Of a stretch of DNA of 64,000 nucleotides, positions 32,864 to 43,449 are shown piece after piece (positions within the stretch are counted from its first letter, which is position 1; every line of letters starts with the position of its first letter). The translations under genes were made by a program, and so were the position numbers. The stretch is taken from NCBI GenBank assembly GCA_021292105.1, contig CM037869.1, positions 38,076,655 to 38,140,654 of the forward strand, read 5' to 3'. This DNA is from Anadara kagoshimensis. Lineage: Eukaryota; Mollusca; Bivalvia; Arcoida; Arcidae. The notes beneath the pieces were generated by a model, which was not told the DNA's origin, ran no database searches, and saw only the letters and a list, made by a program, of their open reading frames with translations.

Positions 32864-33944
32864 TTTTTAGCTCACCTGGCCAAAGGCCATGTGAGCTTTT
32901 GCCATCACTTGGCGTCCGTCGTCGTCCGTCGTCTGTCGTCCGTCGTCGTCCGTCGTCCGTCCGTAAACTTTTCACATTTTGACTATCTCCTCTGACACCA
33001 CTGGAGCAATTTTAACCAAACTTTACAGGAATGATGTATGGAAGGTCCTTTACTTAGATTGCCGAAATTTTTTTGATAAGCCAAAAAACATGGCTGCCAG
33101 CACAGAAGATAGTTTAACATTGAACCCTATGGGGAAAATGCATTTTTAACGATTTCCTCAGAAATGACTGAAGCAAATTTAACCAAACTTTACAGGAATG
33201 GTGTAATGAAGGTCCTTTATTTGGATTGCCAAAATTTTTCTGATCCGTCAAAAAACATGGCCGCCAGCACAGAAGATAGTTTACATTGGACCCTATGGGA
33301 AAAGCATATATTTGCTATCTTCTTTCAAATCGCTGAGCTAATTTGAACCAAACTTTACAGGAATAATGTATGTAAGGTCATTTACTAAGATTGCCCAAAT
33401 TTTTCTGATCCGCCAAAAAAAATGGCCGCCAGGGCCAAACAAAGTTTAACATTGGGCCCTATGGGAAAACGCACATTTTGGCTATCTCCTCTGAAACGAC
33501 TGAAGCAAATTCAATTAAACTTTACAGGAATGATGTATGGAAGGTCTTTTGCAAAGATTGCCGAAATTTTTCTGATCCGCCTAAAACATGGCTGCCAGCG
33601 GGGAACATATTTAACATTGGACCCTATGGGGAAAACACATTTTGGCTCTCTCCTCAGAAATGACTGAAGCGAATTTAACCAAACTTTACAGAAATGATGT
33701 AAAGAATGCCCTTTACTTAGATTGCCGAAATTTTTCTGATCCGCCAAAAAACATGGCCGCCAGCGCAGAAGATAGTTTAATATCGGACCCTATGGGAAAA
33801 GCATATATATGCTATCTCCTCTGAAGCTAGTGAAGCAAATTGAATCAAACTTTACAGTTGACCCTATTGAAAAGCATATATACAAATTTGCTTTAAAAGC
33901 ATTTAGTCAGGTGAGCGATACAGGCTCATCCTGAGCCTCTGGTT
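32864..33944 (+). mobile_element. Helentron-like non-autonomous element H2
   Basis: Starts TTTTTAGCTCACCTGGCC with a hairpin (CACCTGGCCAAAGGCCATGTG), followed by a CGTCCGTCGTC microsatellite. It ends GTCAGGTGAGCGATACAGG, a hairpin (AGGCTCATCCTGAGCCT) and CTCTGGTT. CTCACCTG near the start and CAGGTGAG near the end form the subterminal inverted repeat. Inside are five to six ~165-bp tandem units. These traits (subterminal inverted repeat, 3' hairpin, internal tandem repeats, T-rich junction) fit non-autonomous Helentrons; no Rep or helicase frame is present. The frames in it repeat with the units. Confidence 0.75.
33010..33860 (+). repeat. Internal tandem array of element H2, ~165-bp unit
   Basis: AAACTTTACAGGAATGATGT recurs near 33021, 33190, 33354, 33521, 33683 and 33851 (spacing 163-169). 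Each unit also carries AACATGGCYGCCAG, similar to the YY1 core. The last unit is truncated. Confidence 0.85.
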
Positions 33945-34640
33945 TTAGTGTGTGATTTCTCTCTTATCTTTACACCTTAGCTTACTTACGGCTTTTCTGA
34001 TTGGTTAATGATTATCAAGTCAAACCTGTCAATGAAAGGGATTTGTAATGTACAAAAACATTTTAAAGATGTTGATCCTAAATAATGCCCGTAAGTCAAT
34101 AGATAGAAAATTGGAAAATGTTTGTTAAAGATCTGTTTACAAAACTTATCCTTTCTTGTAAAGACCCTAAGTAAAAAGCAATTATTTGTTATAATATTTT
34201 AATGGAAACATCTTGCCACAACAAAGGGAGATAAGCCCAGATGTTACATGTGACTTACAAAGGGAGATAATCCTACATGTATCATCTCACCAATGCAACA
34301 ATTGACAAGGACAAATTATATTAACTTTGTTGTACCTAGATTTATTTATTCTTTCACCTGAAAAAAATTTATTGTTCAAAATTTTTGAGAAAATAAAATA
34401 AATGATATTACGGTAACACAGCTGTTGTCCACATAAAGTCTCCCTCATTAATTTCACATTTATTTTCGCCTGTTTGATCTTAAGCCGGATTTTTTTTGCA
34501 TTCATCATTTCATTCATTTATTCCTACAAGTCTTCTGAAAAACTTTATTGATTTTGTTAACAGCAGACTATACAATAAAAGGGCACTGCCATTCTCTTGT
34601 TTTATTAATAACCCTGTGTATCATTTTTTCATCTCCTTTT
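33945..34640. other. AT-rich, no feature seen
   Basis: Two CAAAGGGAGATAA blocks lie near 34225 and 34258. No supported gene. Confidence 0.4.
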
Positions 34641-34644
34641 TCAG

Positions 34645-34704
34645 GTATATAACATATAAGATTCCTTTTGTTGTCCTGATAAACATTTTAACCATGATGT
34701 CTAG
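34645..34704 (+). CDS. Weak candidate exon
   Basis: A strong acceptor (CATCTCCTTTTTCAG) precedes 60 bases with one open frame (YITYKIPFVVLINILTMMS) and a weaker donor GTAATT after CTAG. The peptide is hydrophobic, as AT-rich DNA often is. This is weaker than the 2879-2939 candidate, and its phases do not join directly to that one. Confidence 0.15.
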
Positions 34705-34867
34705 GTAATTGCTTTTTCTGATATTACACATGTAATATAAAAACATGGTTTTTGTTTTCTTTTTAAAGACGCACACACGCTATATATTAATAATGAAACC
34801 AATGTTTTTAAGGTTCTTTGGGCTTGTGGTATAAAATTAAATGCTTCAAGGACATTTTGTCTAGGTT

Positions 34868-35442
34868 ACATAGACAGGTTCACTGTTTTTTGTCAATGTC
34901 CTTAGACAGGTTCAAGGTTTTGGTTCATATAGACAGGTTCACTGTTTTAGTGTATATGTTTAGTTTATGTAGACAGGTTCACTGTTTTAGTGTATATAGA
35001 CAGGTTCACTGTTTTAGTGTATATAGACAGGTTCACATGGACAGGTTCACTGTTTTGGTCTATATAGAGGGATTCACTGTTTTAGTGTATATAGACAGGT
35101 TCACTGTTTTAGTGTATATAGACAGGTTCACATGGACAGGTTCACTGTTTTGGTCTATATAGAGGGATTCACTGTTTTAGTGTATATAGACAGGTTCACT
35201 GTTTTAGTGTATATAGACAGGTTCACTGTTTTAGTGTATATAGAGGGGTTCACTGTTTCAGTGTATATAGAGGGGTTCACTGTTTTAGTGTATATAGAGG
35301 GGTTCACTGTTTCAGTGTATATAGAGGGGTTCACTGTTTTAGTGTATATAGACAGGTTCACTGTTTTGGTCTATATAGAGGGGTTCACTGTTTTGGTGTA
35401 TGTAGACAGGTTCACTGTTTTAGTGTATATAGACAGGTTCAA
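34868..35442 (+). repeat. 27-bp minisatellite, ~21 units
   Basis: Units combine ATAGACAGGTTCACTG with TTTTAGTGTAT. Two variants exist: GACAGG units dominate the left, GAGGGG units the right. A 95-bp block with GGTTCACATGGACAGG occurs twice (starts 35036 and 35131), showing higher-order duplication. Because 27 is a multiple of three, frames on both strands stay open and read nine-residue repeats; I do not regard these as proteins. Confidence 0.95.
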
Positions 35443-35544
35443 AAAGGTTGAAAGATTGGTAATGTGACATTAAACAACAATACCACAGATTACAACATTA
35501 ATCTGCAATATTATTACAAAAAATAAATATGTTTGTCCCTTTTG

Positions 35545-35750
35545 AAGGTGAGACCTAATAGCTGGTCTAAAATCATAGCACATCTCACCACCTCGGTTTG
35601 AATCCCACTTTGGACAAATCTAGCGTGAGAACGTTTGTGAGTCCCTTTATGGAAAGTTTCTTTTGGCACTTTGGTTTCCTCCACCATCTGTGAACTTTAC
35701 TGCCTCAATATAAATGAAAGCATCTCGACAGGTGCATTATTCCGCTCGTC
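35545..35750 (+). mobile_element. SINE family B
   Basis: Box B region GTTTGAATCCCACTTTGGAC, body GTGAGAACGTTTGTGAGTCC, GGCACTTTGGTTTCCTCCAC and tail CCTCAATATAAATGAAAGCA. The head is diverged. Confidence 0.75.
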
Positions 35751-36390
35751 AACTCTTCTCTACTCCTACTTTACTCTAGTGATAGTATCACAAATAACAA
35801 ATAAGTCTGTCTTTTTGAGAGCTTTTTTAGACATGTTATACTGCATATATAGATATGTTTAAAAATCAGATACGTGATTATATCTAATGTAATGAAAAAT
35901 GACATATATTGATATTTTTATGGGAGATTTAAAAAAATATCATGATTCGTGTCACAAATTAATTAGAAAAATTCCATATATTGATATTTTTATTTCCATG
36001 TTTTAAAAAAGTATTTGAGAGCAAATGGAAATATTCTGTAACATATATTTATATATATCTGATAAAGAAAGGAAAAGTCAATAGTTGCAATGTTCGACAC
36101 AACCCAAAAATGTTCATACACAGTGAGTGGGTTGCTACTTTATGGTTGGATTGATGTTTTAAAAATATATTTTTGTTGTTTTTGGTATGCTGCTTTAGTA
36201 TTTCCACACACATTCATGATGCAGTTATTTTGTTTGCTTAAAATTACTACCGGTATAAAGGTAGTTTCCCCTAGTTGGAAAATGACTTACATTTCCTAAT
36301 TTATCAACCACAATTCCCCAAAACAATGGTAATGCAACGAAAAATTAAATGTAGTTGTCCTTAACCACAATACAATGCCTTTGCAATGAA
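35751..36390. other. AT-rich; one small duplication
   Basis: ATATATTGATATTTTTAT occurs at about 35904 and 35976 within a diverged pair. No gene seen. Confidence 0.45.
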
Positions 36391-36394
36391 GATA

Positions 36395-36582
36395 CAGTAA
36401 AACCTCGTTATAATGCCCCTCGATAACTTTGCCACCTTGCTTATCGCCACACAATTTTGAAGTCCCAAAATCCATTTTGTTTATGTTTTTCTTTATGGGC
36501 CTCCTTCGATTTATCGCCAAACCCCCTTTATAACGCCAAAATTTGACTGAACAAATGGTGGCGATGAATCGAGGTTTTACTG
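36395..36582 (+). mobile_element. pogo-like MITE family P, intact copy
   Basis: Ends CAGTAAAACCTCGTTATAAT and (opposite strand) CAGTAAAACCTCGATTCATC, flanked by TA on both sides (36393-36394, 36583-36584). 188 bp. It is the reference for the decayed copies at 15236-15696, 16425-16660 and 41836-42197. The ends fit pogo/mariner-type elements (inference). Confidence 0.9.
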
Positions 36583-36584
36583 TA

Positions 36585-37228
36585 CTATCTATTACCAGCA
36601 TATCACATTGAAGTTTGCTAGATCTAAGAACTTAATTTTTTTCAATCTTAAAGGCAGAAGGTAGTTTTAAAAACTGCAACAAAATCACTGTGATGGTAGG
36701 AGGTTAATTTTGAGCTATTGCTAGCTTAGATTTGATTGAACATCATAATGGTGTGACTTTGATATCATATAGATCACTGACTTGACTGCTTGTGAGAGCT
36801 ATATAGTTGATTTTAAAATGTTATTTTTTGAAAATTCTCCAATTTTCTACCAGCATTGAGAATTGATGACCTTGGGGACAACTTAAAATTATGTTAAAAT
36901 ATTCAGAACACCACGTGAGGTGGTATATGTTTGGTAAATTGGACCCAATATGTCTTTTTCTCAGTGTGACAAATATATATCATTAGGATATTATTTTACA
37001 GTATAAAAATATTTTAATGTAGTACATCATCTGAAATATAAAATATTTGACCAATGACTATAGGGCCAAGAAAAAAAAAAGTGCCGTTCTTAATACTGGG
37101 TAAACAATCTATAGTGGCATATGTCATAGCCCATGAAAGCATGATTTACAATCTGTGGCATGTCAGACTCAGGATCCAAGGGTTGTAGGTGAGCTAACAC
37201 CTTAAAATCCATGAATAATCTGACTGGC
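36585..37228. other. No gene seen
   Basis: AT-rich unique-looking DNA. A stretch at 37140-37205 (ACTCAGGATCCAAGGGTTGT) may be an old SINE scrap. Confidence 0.4.
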
Positions 37229-37231
37229 ACA

Positions 37232-37462
37232 GGAGGCCTTAGTGGCCGAGTGGTCTAAAGCTTGTGCTTAGGGATGGTAGTGCCTCTTATCACCTATGTT
37301 CTAACCCTACTCAGGGCAGAACCTAGTGCAAGAACATTTGTTAGTTCACTTGCCAAAAAAATTTGTGGATTTCTCCATGCAGGGTTTCCTCCACTACTAG
37401 GATCACCTGCCTCGATATAAGTGAAAGAATCTTTGACTGGGTATTAAACATCCATTACTCCA
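37232..37462 (+). mobile_element. SINE family B, best copy
   Basis: The head GGCCTTAGTGGCCGAGTGGT resembles type II tRNA (Leu/Ser-like). It is followed by CTAACCCTACTCAGGGCAGA, body TAGTGCAAGAACATTTGTTA, GGGTTTCCTCCACTACTAGG, and tail CTCGATATAAGTGAAAGAAT with GACTGGGTATTAAACATCC. The tail closely matches family A's, while the head and body differ. Confidence 0.85.
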
Positions 37463-37504
37463 TTCCAACTGGTAATACTGACAATATGTTAGTTATTGTA
37501 AGTA

Positions 37505-37681
37505 CAGTCCAACCTGCCTTAAAGGCTACCTCTATATAAGGACTACCTGCTTATAAAGCTGGTAGAATTGTATCCCAATTGTTCTTTATTTATATTATTT
37601 GAACCTGTATATAAAGGTCACCTGCTCATAAAGGTCACTATTACTGGTTCCCTTGGGTGGCCTTTATAGACAGTTTAACTG
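37505..37681 (-). mobile_element. Palindromic MITE family K, copy 4
   Basis: CAGTCCAACCTGCCTTAAAG at the left, TAGACAGTTTAACTG at the right, with TA outside both (37503-37504, 37682-37683). Confidence 0.9.
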
Positions 37682-37699
37682 TATCAATAATTGTTATTT

Positions 37700-38250
37700 T
37701 TATAGTTTTATGCAAATTTATGCAGATTTCAAATTTGGCTATCTGTCTTTCAGAATGGAATGGGGGCGAAATAGAACTTAAAATATTGAACTAAATGTTC
37801 TTCCGAATAAAGCAGATTTAAAATAAATAAAGAATTATTTTTGAAATCACAAATTTATGCAGATTTCAAACTTTACTATCTGACTTTCAGAATGGAGACG
37901 GGGCAGATAGAACTAAGAATATTGAACTAAATGCTTTTCCAAATAAAGCAGATTTAAAATTAACAAAGAATTATTTTTGAAAACACAAATTTATGCAGAT
38001 TTCAAACTTGACTATCTGACCTTCAGAATGGAAACGGGGCAGATAGAACTAGAATATTGAACTCAATGTTCTTCCGAATGATGCAGATTTAAAATAAACA
38101 AAAGAATTATTTTTGAAAACACAAATTTATGCAGATTTCAAACTTGACTATCTGACCTTCAGAATGGAAAGGGGGCAGATAGAACTCAGAATATTGAACT
38201 AAATGTTCTTTCGAATAAAGTGAATTTAAAATAAACAAAGAATTATTTTT
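37700..38250 (+). repeat. Tandem array, ~136-bp unit, four copies
   Basis: ATTTATGCAGATTTCAAA recurs near 37718, 37854, 37990 and 38127, each followed by CTTTCAGAATGGA or CCTTCAGAATGGA and AATATTGAACT.AATG. Units are well conserved. Confidence 0.9.
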
Positions 38251-38579
38251 GGAAAACATCTCCGCCTAACTACCTATGGAGTTTTATTTCAGAGTGTAAA
38301 TTCAAGCAGAAAAACATAAGAGTTGATTTGTGAGGGCTTTAGTCATTTTAAATATGATTACATATTAATGTTGATAGAAATTTGACTTTATAATGAAGCA
38401 TTCAATACGGTGAAATATATTTACCATATCTACCTGTCGGGCACGGTAGCCATTATAGGCGATATACAAAATGTCTGGTCTCCTTGTTCAATTAGGTATA
38501 TCGTCGCAGATCTCATTTGCATAATTTATTCAAAACAGCGGGATAAATTTAATTCACACCTGTCTCTGATGAAATGAGT

Positions 38580-38990
38580 CAACATTTTTACCTATACAAA
38601 AAATCTTGTTTACTAGTTCTACAATTACAGTGTTACTGTTTTGAATGGCGGCTAGACTTTATCCCTACCATGACAAGATACCAGTTTGGTAAGTTTGCCG
38701 ATTTGGTTGGTTGCCAAAGTTTTATATGGCTCCTTTTGGTAAGTGTCAGTTTTGGCATTTGCCCGTTTTTTCTTCGATTGGGCCAGTTTCTCCTATACAA
38801 AAAAAAACGTGTTTACTGGTACTAGTCTTACAGTGTTTATATGGCGGATAAACTTTCATTGCTACCATGACAAGATACCAGTTTGCCACCCCTTTGTGTT
38901 TTGAAAGTCTACTGCTGACTTTAACAGTTGCCAAGGTTTTATGACTCTTTTTGGTATGTCTGATGGTTTGGTGGTTGCCAAGATTTCAGT
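38580..38990 (+). repeat. Two-copy tandem duplication, ~203 bp
   Basis: CCTATACAAAAAA, CTTGTTTACT or GTGTTTACTGG, TACCATGACAAGATACCAGT and GGTTGCCAA recur in both halves, with a third partial GGTTGCCAAGATTT at the end. Confidence 0.75.
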
Positions 38991-39104
38991 GCTTGTTTTG
39001 TAAGCCTGCTTATTTTAACAAGTTGCTTGTTTTTCTGAGAACAGTTCAGATTCTCCTTCTGTATGACACATTACTCAAACTATGTTTTTGGTGCGCATTT
39101 TGTT

Positions 39105-39640
39105 TAAAATACACATGTATTTGGTGTTACAAATACACATATATTTTGTGTTAAACACAAATATAGTTGGTATTTAGTTGTATTTGGTGTTATAATACAC
39201 ATGCATTTGGCGTTACAAATACACACATATATACACATATATTTGGTGTTAAATACAAATGTATTTGGTATTAAGTTGTATTTGGTGTTACAATACACAT
39301 GTATTTGACATTACAAATACACACATATATATAGATATATTTGGTGTTAAATACAAATGTGTTTGGTATTAAGTTGTATTTGGTGTTACAATACACATGT
39401 ATTTGACATTACAAATACACACATATATACACATATATTTGGTGTTAAATACAAATGTATTTGGTATTAAGTTGTATTTGGTGTTACAATATACATGTAT
39501 TTGGCGTTACAAATACACACATATAAACACATTTATTTGGTGTTAAGTACAAATGTATTTGGTATTAAGTTGTATTTGGTGTTACAATACATATGTATTT
39601 GGCACATGTATTTGGTGTTACAATACACATGTATTTGGGG
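39105..39640 (+). repeat. 98-bp minisatellite, ~5 copies
   Basis: TTAAGTTGTATTTGGTGTTA recurs at exactly 98-base steps (39271, 39369, 39467, 39565; a diverged one near 39173). Each unit is itself made from the motif TTTGGTGTTA alternated with ACACATATATAC, so it probably arose from a shorter repeat. Confidence 0.95.
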
Positions 39641-39994
39641 CATACCTATACATGTTTTTCTCGCCTTATTCTTTACATAGAAAAAATGAGTGATGTTTAA
39701 AATTAGCTGGATCTCCAGTCGAGGTTCCCGCTGAGAACCTTATTACGATATTATGTATCTGCTTTCCTCATCGCTACAGCACCATGCAGGAAGTAAACTT
39801 CGTGATATACTACTTAACGCAAATACTTGAGATATGTCATTTTTCAGAATGGAAGGCAGATGTATGGTTGTAATATTAATTATACTGCATTATGTAAGGT
39901 TATGATATCCATTTTATTGTCCACGTAGACAGTCATTTGTGTTTGGGGCTTGCACTTGTGGTTTTTGCTCTCGTAATATTGTAGTCCAACCTGC

Positions 39995-40135
39995 CTTAAA
40001 CACAAAGAAAAGGATGACAAACGTTTTCACACTGGGAACTGCCAGAGTGGGGTTAGAACCTACCATAGATGGTGAGATGTGTTGTGATCTGTTAGCATGT
40101 GATTTAAACCATTTGGCCACCAAGGTCCCTTAAAA
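39995..40135 (-). mobile_element. SINE family B, head and part of body
   Basis: The plus strand ends in ATTTGGCCACCAAGGTCCCT (the head, reversed) and has GTTAGAACCTACCATAG (box B region). Just before it, at 39981-39999, TAGTCCAACCTGCCTTAAA is a lone end of MITE family K. Confidence 0.7.
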
Positions 40136-40775
40136 ATATAATACCAGATCATGGTATCTAGATTGAAATATCAAATCAAAAGAATTTTTTTATGAAATAA
40201 TAAAATTAATGATTTTTGCATAAAAATTAACAAAATATTTTAAGTTTTTCAATCAGTAAAATTAAGTAGCTTTAGGGAAAATGTGAGGAATTTTACAATA
40301 CATTATGTAGTTTTTATGCCATTATGCTATCTGAACTTGGAAATAAAAGAAAATTCTAAAATAATCCATAAAATGTGAAATATTTACTGACAAGTCTCGA
40401 TAAAAATTCAAACCTGGATAAAAATTTGGTGATTTATAGGAAAATCTTAAGATTGACGGAATGATTTAGTGCTAGGTGAAATAAATATATGTCGGTACCT
40501 CGTAAATTTCTTACCAGCCAAAAAAATATGTAGTTAGCAGATCGGCCGTGTTGATTGACGGAGAGTCAGTAGTAGATCTGCCATACATCAATATCCCTCC
40601 CTGAAGATAAAAACGATCATCTCTAACACACAGAAATGAAAATTTGGTGTAGTTAAAAAGATTAGATCATAAATGATAGTAAATTCTATCAATAAAGTAA
40701 AAACTTTTACGCTTTGTGATATAATAGATTGTGGTGATTTGTAAAGGGAGATAACTGGTCAAGAATAGAGTGGAG
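40136..40775. other. AT-rich, no feature seen
   Basis: Nothing supported. Confidence 0.4.
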
Positions 40776-40779
40776 AAAT

Positions 40780-40980
40780 GGGAGTTTTTTGTCCCCACTC
40801 AATTTTTTTTTCAATTATATCAAGGTTGTCGGTTCAAGAAAGATGTAAAACTGGAGTGCTTTGAGAAAAATCGCTCACCTTCTGTGAGCAAACTCACAAC
40901 TTATCCCACACTAGGATTGTTAAGAGCAGGATTTGGACCTCACTTGGCCACTGAAGCCTTGCAAACTACTCAGTAGCATC
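40780..40980 (-). mobile_element. SINE family B
   Basis: Plus strand: tail AATTATATCAAGGTTG, body CACCTTCTGTGAGCAAACTC and CCCACACTAGGATTGTTAAG, head CACTTGGCCACTGAAGCC. The 68-codon frame here is a by-product. Confidence 0.65.
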
Positions 40981-41129
40981 ATAGTCAAATTAATCAATGT
41001 GGAAACGGATCTCATTGATGTTTTATATTAGTAGGATTTTATGAAGAATAAGGGAGGGTGTTATGAATCAAACATGACCTATTTATTAAGCCCTACTGTT
41101 TGCATCTATGTGTTATGGCTTTCTTATTA

Positions 41130-41290
41130 TCAATCAGAGGTTTGAATCCCACTCAGGACAAATCCTATGCCAAGGGTTTGTGGTTTTTTTCCAGGTACTC
41201 TGGTTTCCTCCACCATCCCTGACCTCCATTGCTTCACGCCATTCCTTGTTATCATTTAATGTTCTGCTTGCAATAGACTCCTTTTTAAAC
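41130..41290 (+). mobile_element. SINE family B, 5'-truncated
   Basis: GGTTTGAATCCCACTCAGGA, CTATGCCAAGGGTTTGTGG, GGTACTCTGGTTTCCTCCAC and TGACCTCCATTGCTTC. The tail is decayed. Confidence 0.65.
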
Positions 41291-41835
41291 TTCACTTGCC
41301 TTCATAAATACCAAGTTTCATAGTCTGTTTTGTGGTCTTTGTATACAGGTTTTTCAGTAATCATCTTTTAAGGTTTCCATGGTAACCTGAGATTGAAAAA
41401 TAGGTAAAACAGACAAAAATGCTTATATCACTAACCATAAAACTTCATTTCAGAAATGCAATTAAAGTCAATAGCTTCAAACATTACTCACCCATCTGTT
41501 AAAGTCATTTCGACATACTCAGACGGAATCGAGTTCTCGTAGATGGAATTTGTAGCCCGTTATTCAGTTAAACATTATTAAAATCTTGGCAATTCTACAA
41601 AAGTTACATTTCTTTTTAATTGGGTGTGTAATTTACGTTTGAGAGTTTTATGCATTATAAATAAAATGAAAAATTTTCTGGAATTTCATATTTTTTTAAA
41701 ATCTTTTTACTTTATCCAATGCGTTTTTTATTTGGGTTAGAAAGATCAGGAATAGTTCCGATAATGCGCTTTGTCTTGTCTGGCTTGGTTGTCTTTGTTG
41801 TTGGCTTGTGTTGTATCATGTTCTTGGTTGCTATC

Positions 41836-42197
41836 ATTATAATGTCATCTCACTTATTGCCACTGTATTTTGAAGTCTGTTTCTTTATCACTTTTATTAA
41901 TAACTCTCCTTCCATTTATCACCAAACTTGTCTCCCTCCATTTATCACCAAACTTGTCTCCCTCCATTTATCACCAAACTTGTCTCGGGCCTCCATTTAT
42001 TGCCAAACTTGTCTCCCTCAATCATTGCCAACGTTGTCCCCCTCCATTCATTTCCAAACTTGTCTCCCACCATTTATCGCCAAACTTATCTCCCTCAATT
42101 TATTGCCAATTTTGTCCCCCACCATTTACTGCCAAATGATTGTAACACCAAAATCTGATTGAACAAATGGTGGCGATGAATCAAGGTCTTGCTGTAC
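41836..42197 (+). mobile_element. pogo-like MITE family P with internal minisatellite
   Basis: The right end, GGTGGCGATGAATCAAGGTC then TTGCTGTA, matches the 36395 copy closely, as does CCACTGTATTTTGAAGTC on the left; the left tip is eroded. Between them the short family segment TTTATCGCCAAAC has been expanded into about nine units (see 41913-42135), making this copy nearly twice the normal length. Confidence 0.75.
41913..42135 (+). repeat. ~24-bp minisatellite grown inside a MITE
   Basis: Units read CCATTTATCACCAAACTTGT followed by CTCC. The first three are near-identical, later ones vary (TTTATTGCCAAAC, ATCATTGCCAACG). The unit is close to a multiple of three, so several plus frames stay open (repeated TKLVSLHLSP-type peptides); I do not regard them as genes. 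Confidence 0.9.
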
Positions 42198-42199
42198 AT

Positions 42200-43225
42200 A
42201 GTGTTTTTGTTACAAATTTCTTGCTTCTTTTCTGAACCCTGCATTTTTCAACAGTTGGGGATGGTAAAAGAATTTATTCTGAGTAAAATGGATTTTTTCG
42301 AAGCCTTCCATGTTTTCTACTCGCATACTAATGGGTTTGACATTTGTAACCTTTGAAAGAGCATACAAACATGGTGCGTTATGTAAATCGTTCTATCATC
42401 ATGTATTGTAACTAGATTTATGATACAAAATTACCTGTGCTGATCTGTGGAATCATTCAGGTGGAAGAGACATACTCTTGTTGGTTATTAATGCACATGT
42501 TCACAATGCACCATGGCAGACGGACCAGAAATGCAGGGTGACATATAATCGATAAAATGTTTTAAGACTTTTAATCTGAATCAATAAAATGTTTGAAGTT
42601 CAATACCAGGTGTTAATGTCACATTCTAATGGCAGCGCCAGACAACAAAGTAAATCCACTTCGACTGCTGATGGATAAAATCTAAATGCCATTTTAACCC
42701 GGGGTGACCTGCCGTTAATAGGTAAAGATCCAATTTCTTATCTTGATTGGAGAGGGGAGGTAATTTATGTATGATTTGTTTTTGTCCATGTTAAGTACAG
42801 CGTAAAGTTTGATAAAAAGATAAATCAATCGGTAAAGAAATATTGGCAATTTTTTTTTTTTTTTTTGAAAAAAATATTAAAAATTATTAACTGGTTAATT
42901 TACTTACGTGTTCCTTCATTGTTATACTTGATTAAATCTCCGGAAAAAGGTATTTTTGAGCATTTTGATTGGGCAATAATTTGGAGACGGCAAAAAATAA
43001 AAATATTAAAAAATAGGTCAGAATTTGTAGGTAGACTTATTCAGTGATATGCTATTATTATGTTACTATTAAGTTATTTTGGGTCAAAAATTGATTTTTT
43101 TGGCAAACAAATTTCTATTTGTTCTTTTTAAAGATTTCTATAGTCTCATTACAGTGTTAATTATCGGGAAATCAATATAAAAAACAGTTACAAATAAAAG
43201 TAATTAAGTAAGAGTGAAGATTTTT
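42200..43225. other. No gene recognised
   Basis: Unique-looking sequence; a T-run at 42850-42866. Confidence 0.4.
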
Positions 43226-43227
43226 AT

Positions 43228-43446
43228 GCTATTGTGGAGATTCTTTCACTTATATCCAGGAAGTCAGTTCAGGTTCAGGTAGAGGAAAAAAGGAGTGGAG
43301 TGCCATAGAGAAACCACAGCCCTTTAGTAAGTGAACTGACGAACTTTCCCACACTAGGATCTCTCCCAAGTGGGAATGGAACCAAGGTGGTTAGAGGTAC
43401 TATGATCCATTATCATGCGCTTTAGACCACTCGTCCAAGGAGGACC
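43228..43446 (-). mobile_element. SINE family B, near full length
   Basis: Plus strand: tail GATTCTTTCACTTATATCCA, body GTAAGTGAACTGACGAACTT and CCCACACTAGGATCTC, box B GGGAATGGAACCAAGG, head TTTAGACCACTCGTCCAAGG. Confidence 0.8.
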
Positions 43447-43449
43447 CCT

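Noticed and set aside
34818-35467. Long frames through the 27-bp minisatellite as repeat proteins
   Set aside because: The unit length keeps frames open on both strands regardless of coding; no start context or other domain.
41719-42162. 147-codon frame
   Set aside because: Most of it is the 24-bp minisatellite inside a MITE; the rest is low-complexity hydrophobic.
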